A stretch of DNA of 64,000 nucleotides from Diphasiastrum complanatum. Its lineage: Eukaryota; Streptophyta; Lycopodiopsida; Lycopodiales; Lycopodiaceae. Where the stretch lies: NCBI GenBank assembly GCA_029204225.1, contig CM055098.1:51252209-51316208 (forward strand), given 5' to 3'. Positions 58,207 to 64,000 of the stretch are shown piece by piece (positions within the stretch are counted from its first letter, which is position 1; each line of letters begins with the position of its first letter). The notes under the pieces were generated by a model. That model saw only the letters and a program-made list of their open reading frames with translations, made no database searches and had not been told where the DNA came from. A program made the position numbers and the translations under genes.

Positions 58207-59450
58207 TGTTGTAAAGCTACCTTTACAAGCTTTACTTCCGGTGCCATCGGCGCCAGCTATGTCCCCGGCGCCAGCAGCGCCCCTGCTGCTCCCGGCGCCA
58301 ACGGCGCCGGCGCCGCTCCCGGCGCCACTGTGACCAGAATCCAACCGGCGCCAAGTTCCTATGGCTGAAAATCTTTGATCGGTTCTAGCGAAGCCCAGAG
58401 AGCTCAGATCGATGTGCAATCACCTCACACGATCTAGGCATGATTAAAGGAAGCCTGGGGATCAATAAAATCTAGAGAGAGAAAATGACTTTCTAGAAAG
58501 AGAAAATCCTAGAGAGAGAAAAACGTGCTTTACCAGCTTGGGTAGAGTGCTTGGTATGGGGGGGGTGCCGAATCACACCAATACTATAGGGGAGTGCGGG
58601 TTGCGACTCAGGGCGAGCTCCAACCAAGTCTCAGCCTCCCTTGCTGGAATGTTGTCATGGCTCTCGCCTTGGCATGCTAGCGCCCCGGAGACTAGGGTCG
58701 GTCACACACTTGAAATGTAACCTTCTCAGATTTATCAATAAAGTGGGATTTTCCTCAAACTGACTCTGATTACCTTCTGGGTTTCAGTGTTCGGTAAAAG
58801 CGCCAGTTGTAAGGCCGCTTTCAAAATTTTTAACTTGGCACATAGCTGAGGGTCGTATCCCGGGACGCCAGCGGTATGCCCTCGGGACCATTCGGTCCGT
58901 GGCGCCAGCGGTATGCTGTCAGGACCATTTGGTCCAGGAACTGGTTGTTTCCATATCTGTCGCGGCTTGTGGTTCTGAGTGTTCCTTGCATGAATGTGAA
59001 TGGGTTAAGCTCTTGGGGAACGGGCTCTAATCTGTCGACTGAGTTGGATGGCTTGCTTGGGTGGATGTTACCTGTTTATGGCTGTCCAGTCTGGCGTGGC
59101 GCCAGGTTGGCTTCCAGCGCTCGTGACGAAGCTTTCAGTTGGTTAAGTCTGATGTAAGTCAGACCGCTTGCTTGGAATGGATGTTACTCGTCTGTAACGA
59201 AGCTTCGAGTTAGTTAAGTTTGATGTATGTCGGGCGGCTTGCTTGGAGGGAAGTCACCCACGTCGGGACCCCCGATATGGCATGGCGCCAGGTTGGATCT
59301 CAATGTTGGTCCTCGGAACTTCAAGTTGGTTAAGTCTGATCGTTGTTGGCGAGTTGGCTGCTTGTGTGTCAAGTGGGTTCGGATGGCAAGAGTTGAAGGC
59401 TGGGAAGCTAAGTCGTGGTTCCCGGCTCCCTTTGGGATGCCTGCGCTACA
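58207..59450 (+). repeat. 3' LTR of the LARD-like element (1244 bp)
   Basis: Partner of 47971-49203, followed by the target duplication CTAAG. It has seven GGCGCC sites where the 5' LTR has five (a 15-bp insertion) and 8 Gs where the 5' LTR has 12. About ten further substitutions. Confidence 0.9.
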
Positions 59451-59455
59451 CTAAG

Positions 59456-60351
59456 CCAATTGTCAAGTTGAGTGGAAGTGAGCTGAGTTCTCCTACTTGG
59501 ACAGTGATAGGGATGACAAATTTTAAAACAATAAAACCAATCGAGCATGCCCTGAAAATTCAGAGAGGACAAAAAGAAAACACGATTTTGGAAAGCAATT
59601 AAGAGCAAATGATCGTCTGCTAGCGACTGGATGATTTTGGACAATGATGAAGAGCAGCTGAGCAGCTGATAATCGCCCGCTGAAGATTGAATCTAATTAA
59701 GAGTAGCTAGCGCTGATGATTACTTGAACATCAAGAGCAGATAGCAATGGAGACTACCAAAGGTTGATCATCCCAAGAGGAACAGCACCTATGTTGTAGA
59801 TGACATCTCCAAAATTGGGGAAGAAGTGGGAGTGGGAAATAACGTCCGGTGAGTTCGGAAGCAACTAGATGGCGGAACTGAAGATTGGGTCGCTCAGTTC
59901 CCTGGTATCTCCCATGGCCTGAGATTGCTCAGCTGCCACCTGGGGGCAATGTGAAGCAATGTGAAACGGTCAAGGTCCCTTAAAAATGTCTCAGCCAATC
60001 AAAATTCCAGAATAGAGATGAGAGTACTAACTCCCCAGCCCCATCTGAAACCACCAATATACAAAAAAAAAACGTATGAACTCTGCATGAAAGAAGTGTA
60101 TTATAAGACTCCAGTCAAATCACAGGGAACATTCTAGCTAATTAATTTAAGGCATATAGTATGTGGAAATACGCAAAAGTACATAAAATATGTCATAAGT
60201 GGAGCAATTCTTATTTGCAATTCAAGATAAGCTCAGATAAGTAGCAACTACTGGTGAAAATTCCTCAAGTGGGGACGGCGTAACTTTGATGTCTAATGAC
60301 TTATATCAGATAAAAGTGGACTAGATAGCTTAGTCTCATCAGATCATGCCA
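59456..60351. other. Intergenic DNA downstream of the ABM-like gene
   Basis: No gene recognised. A string of related short motifs (GAGCAG/GCAGCTGA/GCTAGC near 59590-59750) is low-complexity purine-rich DNA. The 3' untranslated region of the minus-strand gene would lie at its right end. Confidence 0.5.
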
Positions 60352-61301
60352 TTATGCGGTTATCAGTTCAACCACAATCAGAAGCTCCTTTTCAAATCCT
60401 ATCACTACATCTGCCAGATGGGTTGTCAAGCTAGCCCACTCGTCTTGATGATCCTTTTGTGCTAATACAATCTGCAAACTTTCCCAGTAGCCCAGAACTG
60501 CTATCTTTGTCCCATCCACTGACTTCAGCAAGCTGCCTGCCTTTACACCAGACATGCCCTGAAAAGCCGTCTTCAAATACTCACCAATGAGGTAAGCAGC
60601 TTTTGCCTGCTTCACAGCATCTGGGGTAGTAAACATTACTACGCTGAGAACCTGGCCTTTTGATATCTCTAGAGTCGCGCCCTCGGTTAGCACAGAATCC
60701 AGTAGCTCGAACTGATGGGTAGCTAGTTCTGCGATCGATTGTATTTCGCCCAAAGGTGCTGTGGCCTACAAAACATTCATATAAAGTACGAAACGAGCTA
60801 CTGTAGTGGGCAATCAAGAAAGTACGTGTCGAATTGAAATATTAACATGGTGCTGTGACAACACAACCTAATTGAGTAGAATGCTGGCATACCGGCGCTG
60901 TAGCTAGGACATTATGCAATTCTGCTCCTTCTGTTAACAGCGAGTAGCCTCCCGCCTGCACCCAAGTCAATGTGTTAGTGTAGAATTCGCGTTCATATAT
61001 AACCAGTACGACGATTTGCATGAAGGAAACCAAGAGTACAAGAAGCATGAGCTCCTTGAATACATTTTCATTTTATAATATCTGAATATTATCTAAAACG
61101 AATATATAGAAATACTGGAGAGATTGCCTTGGTGCCATCCACGCTCTTTAAGGCCGCAAAAGCAATGAGCTCTTTAATCTGAAGGATATTCCCTCGGTGT
61201 TTCAGTTGCATTTCCAGGACCTCATCTGCAGTATGCCCTTCCTTTGGCTTCCAAATAGTGAAGGCAGTTGTTAATCCTATCTTGGGTAAAAATGCAGACA
61301 T
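60352..61301 (-). CDS. Dimeric alpha/beta-barrel (ABM-like) domain protein, three exons
   Basis: Minus-strand exons: 61301-61116 (MSAFLPKIGLTTAFTIWKPK to SVDGTKAISP), 60955-60893 (GGYSLLTEGAELHNVLATAP) and 60765-60352 (ATAPLGEIQSIAELATH to LLIVVELITA, stop). Introns of 160 and 127 nt have GT...AG ends and phase 0, giving about 220 residues. K-S-V-D-G-T-K occurs twice, the second time as LLKSVDGTKIAVLGYWESL, the pattern seen in antibiotic-biosynthesis-monooxygenase-type ferredoxin-like barrels. The protein therefore looks like two tandem barrels. No signal peptide or membrane segment is seen, so it is probably cytosolic. Such domains serve in small oxygenases, isomerases or stress proteins, so the substrate cannot be named. 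The ATG at 61301 is the first before the conserved start of domain 1. It is the clearest host gene in the window. Confidence 0.7.
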
Positions 61302-62542
61302 TGTGCAAGATATGTAGAGCAGCAAAGCTTCCGAATCGTGATCAGTGATAATTTAACAGCAACAACTGATGAGTCTGTAGAAGCTATATTGGAATGTGAT
61401 CACCACCATCTCCTATTAATACCCGATATTCCCAATCCAACGCGATGTGAAGGAACCCAACTGGCATCTGGGTGGTAGGCAGTAGCCATGAAAGTGATGA
61501 AACAGATGTGTACTAGCTACAGTATTTGATAGTAAATTGTTTTATCTTCATCAACTTTGATCAGTTTGAAGTGAACATAGCTGAAACTTGATGCTACCAG
61601 GGTGTCGAGCAGCCGATCGAAGTTAGCTCAGCATTGAATGGTTTCACTCCAATCTGGTGCCTGTGCAGTTGCCTGGTGCCACTGCAGCCAGCTCATTCCT
61701 GGGGACTCATTCATTCCTACAGCTACACTCACCATATTGTAGTTGAATATCCAGAGATAATAATGTCATTAGTCGGGAAACCTATTTTGAGTTGCCCTAA
61801 AAAAATTTGCAATTTTTAAAGCTTTTAGATTTTTTTGAAGAATATGACTTGGTAAAAGGGTTATATGCTTATGTAAAAGATCTTCAAAGATGTTGTGATA
61901 TGATTTTTGAGATGTAAATTTCATTCTTATACTTTACCGATTTTTCTAGCACTAGATAGTATGAATGCTATTAAGAGAAGTTACTCCTATATATGTATGT
62001 ACTATGGTATGAAGAGAAGTTACCCCTATATATGTATGTACTATGGTCAAAAGCATACGGATTGCCTTTATTTTGAAAAGACTTAGATTAGATTGCCTTT
62101 TCCAAGAGTTTGGGAAATTAGACATCCCTTGAGAATGGAATCGACGAATTTTGTGAAAATTTGACATTAAAAAATTGAATAGGATCAAAAAGTCCTCAAA
62201 ATCGGGTGCTCTTTAAATATGCATGATTCTAGACACTCATAATCTTTTTTGCAAGACAATGGGACTCCAACATTTATCCTTTATATAGGATTTAATGCTT
62301 CCATCTTTTGAAAAATACACAAATTTTTAGGATACAATTTTGAAAAGGCCGGACTTTTCAAGGCACTAATTACATAATGCTAGAACCATAATTCAACTAT
62401 AATATATATAGATAATATAAAAAATAATATATAGTATGTTATATATAATACAGATTATGAAGTTTAGTATTTAACTTTATATTATATAATATGTTGCATT
62501 TATTGTATAGCCTTAAAGGTTAAAAGCATGGATGCAGCACAT
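61302..62542. other. Intergenic DNA with a 39-bp tandem duplication and AT-rich stretch
   Basis: The region just right of 61301 should hold the promoter of the ABM-like gene. No TATA box is obvious to me. A 39-bp unit is duplicated at 61973-62011 and 62012-62047. 62400-62500 is nearly pure A/T with TATATA strings. Confidence 0.5.
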
Positions 62543-62941
62543 TTACATTCTCATTGAATGAACTTTGCCATGTGGCAGTGCATCACACACTTGTGGTCTA
62601 CCATGCACCCAAGGTAGCCACACAACTTGCTCCCACTTAAAGTCTTGAAGGGCTGACAAGTTAAGTAAACCATCGGCATGAAGGCCGGCCTTCAAGGCCC
62701 AGGTGATGGTGAAATTCGAATCAAACTTCATCACTCTAGTATGTGAATCTCTAATGTTGGGCCAATGATCGCTCATCAATGGTGCTGAGCAGGTTGTAGC
62801 TCGTTCCCAAACACAAGAACACAACACGAAAATATCCATGCAAATATTCACGCAACATCCAAAGTAAATCACGCGGTCAAAAGAAAATTGTGTGGATATA
62901 GGCATGATTGGCTTGGATATAGGCGTGGATAATCCACGCAA
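62543..62941 (-). pseudogene. Unrecognised 132-codon ORF
   Basis: The minus frame runs from MRGLSTPISKPIMPIST to a C-terminal part with KWEQVVWLPWVHGRPQ. There are several cysteines and a short hydrophobic run (ICMDIFVLCSCVW), but no domain I can name. Composition from 62543 to 62800 is less AT-rich than its surroundings, so it may be an exon or an element fragment. No splice partner was found. Confidence 0.2.
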
Positions 62942-64000
62942 ACATCATTTCCAGCAGCAATTGTACACTCCAAAACGAAAATCGATAATTTTAAATTGCA
63001 TGGATTTGTTGGATTATTCTCCTTTCTACCAATCGACTAATCGGTTTTTAATCTTCATCCAACTGTTTATTCAGTTCTGCAGATTCTCTCGTGTTTTACA
63101 TAGTCTGTAGAAGTACAAGTGTTTTTACACAGTCTGCAGAAATACACGGAGTTTGACAACAGTGTCGGGAATTTTCTCTCACTATAAAACCTGACACTAT
63201 CGCCTTTTTGCTACAGTCAATTTTCTTTTAAAGCGACACTGTCAAAAATTTCGAGTAAAAATGCAGTGTCGCGTTTTTCACATTCTTCGCCTGTCAGGAA
63301 TTGCAAGTAAAAATGCAATGTCACATTTTTTGCATTTTTTTTGAAGTGCCTCAAATGTTAAGGAAATGACTTTGGCAAAGTGTGGGGCTACCCCAATATT
63401 CAAGAAATGAGATTTTGCAACACTATAGCATTTCTCACAAAACTCGCATTTTTTGCTTTCTGTAGAGTGACAGTCACGTTCATTTATGCAGACAGACTGT
63501 TTACGGCCAAATGTCACTGCTTATCAGCAAGCAACTTCTGAGAAGAACTAGATGAATGCCAGCTCCAGCCAATTGACAGCCGCATTTGACGACCTAATTG
63601 TTTACTATAAATAGTTGTTCATATTTCAACATCTTAATTCTGAGATCAAGTATTGAACAGTTAGCTCTCTCTCAAGCCTGCGAGCTTGAACACTCTTGAG
63701 CATTTTAGCTCAGTTCTTTAGAGTTGATTAGAGATTGCTATTGCGCTTACTGCTTATCAGTAGATGCACTTAATTCAGACTTATTTTAGCCGCTCAGAGA
63801 TAGCTTAGAGTACGTGGCTTCGATCCGCAACTTGTTGTACTCATTTGCATCTGTTTCGCTTTCATCCTGAATCAATACTATCTTCTTATTGCATTCAGCT
63901 TCGTCTCAGAATGTATGCGTTTCTGTAATTCTTCACGACTGATTCTTTGTTTGATAATTTAATGCTTTAAATGTTTTACTACATAATGACTTTAGTACTA
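62942..64000 (+). promoter_or_regulatory. Promoter- or LTR-like DNA at the window end
   Basis: A degenerate repeat ('agtaaaaatgca(g/a)tgtc') occurs at about 63255 and 63308, with the inverted pair GCGACACTG / CAGTGTCGC around 63233-63275. ACTATAAATAGTTG at about 63603 is a good TATA box, followed by a leader-like stretch rich in CTCTC and TTGAG. It could be an LTR U3-R-U5 or a gene promoter continuing past 64000. Confidence 0.4.

Larger units (their letters stand above)
47971..59450 (+). mobile_element. Non-autonomous LTR element (LARD-like), interrupted by a nested chromovirus
   Basis: LTRs 47971-49203 and 58207-59450 flank a primer site, a repeat-bearing leader and about 1.8 kb without gag or pol. 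The target duplication CTAAG is present at 47966-47970 and 59451-59455. The minus-strand element 49587-55861 sits inside the leader. Without it the element would be about 5.2 kb. It must borrow all proteins. The leader is closely related to that of the nested element, which suggests a donor of that family. Confidence 0.88.

Noticed and set aside
58189..58419. Gly/Ala-rich minus frame (GAGSGAGA-like), also at 47950-48168 and 45701-45898
   Set aside because: Translation of the GGCGCC-rich LTR block. Simple composition explains it.
62543..62941. A host gene with a membrane segment
   Set aside because: One short hydrophobic run and no recognisable domain, splice partner or promoter. Kept only as a low-confidence unrecognised ORF.

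Overview
The window looks like repeat-rich nuclear DNA from a land plant with a large genome. The retrotransposons are plant types: chromoviruses and Tat/Athila-like Ty3/gypsy elements, Ty1/copia, primer sites for initiator tRNA-Met and a tRNA-Asp-like site, and 5-bp target duplications. Genes are split by spliceosomal-type introns, intergenic DNA is AT-rich, and there are no operons. Some decayed fragments (SWIM zinc finger and transposase-like pieces) remind me of non-flowering plants. That lineage guess is inference from recall, not proof.

Layout. 1-6.5 kb: AT-rich DNA without recognisable genes, with one good foldback at 3.2 kb. 6.5-8.5 kb: decayed copia pieces, including one inverted in place. 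8.6-9.7 kb: decayed transposase-like fragments. 9.776-16.917 kb: a complete Tat/Athila-like insertion (target duplication TTTGC) with gag, integrase and an extra ORF after pol, but no protease, RT or RNase H. 17.86-19.3 kb: a possible host gene with a 265-codon first exon. 20-21.4 kb: a gypsy remnant (LTR-like DNA, primer site, protease piece). 21.4-28 kb: intergenic DNA with a 33-nt in-frame repeat, a 23-G run and a roughly 1-kb foldback element inside an older degenerate repeat.

28.0-40.5 kb: a minus-strand Tat/Athila-like remnant whose extra 3' ORF is split by a complete plus-strand chromovirus at 30.178-37.757 kb (target duplication GTGGC). Removing the insertion rejoins the reading frame. 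40.5-42.2 kb: a plus-strand gypsy leader and gag remnant. 44.7-45.4 kb: a SWIM zinc-finger pseudogene. 45.7-59.45 kb: a GC-rich LTR family, comprising a lone LTR and then an 11.5-kb non-autonomous element (47.971-59.450 kb, target duplication CTAAG). The latter is interrupted by a minus-strand chromovirus (49.587-55.861 kb, target duplication GCTGC) that shares its LTR tips, primer site and leader but has different LTR bodies. This looks like a donor/parasite pair nested together.

60.35-61.30 kb: the most convincing host gene, a three-exon minus-strand gene for a dimeric alpha/beta-barrel (ABM-like) protein. 61.3-64 kb: intergenic DNA ending in promoter- or LTR-like sequence with a TATA box.

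The most interesting signals are the shared leader with its alternating A-B-A-B repeat, the related extra 3' ORF in two different Tat-like elements, a repeated CCTTCG-type motif in retroelement non-coding regions, and the large foldback. I saw no CRISPR array, rRNA or tRNA gene. Exact edges of decayed features are approximate.
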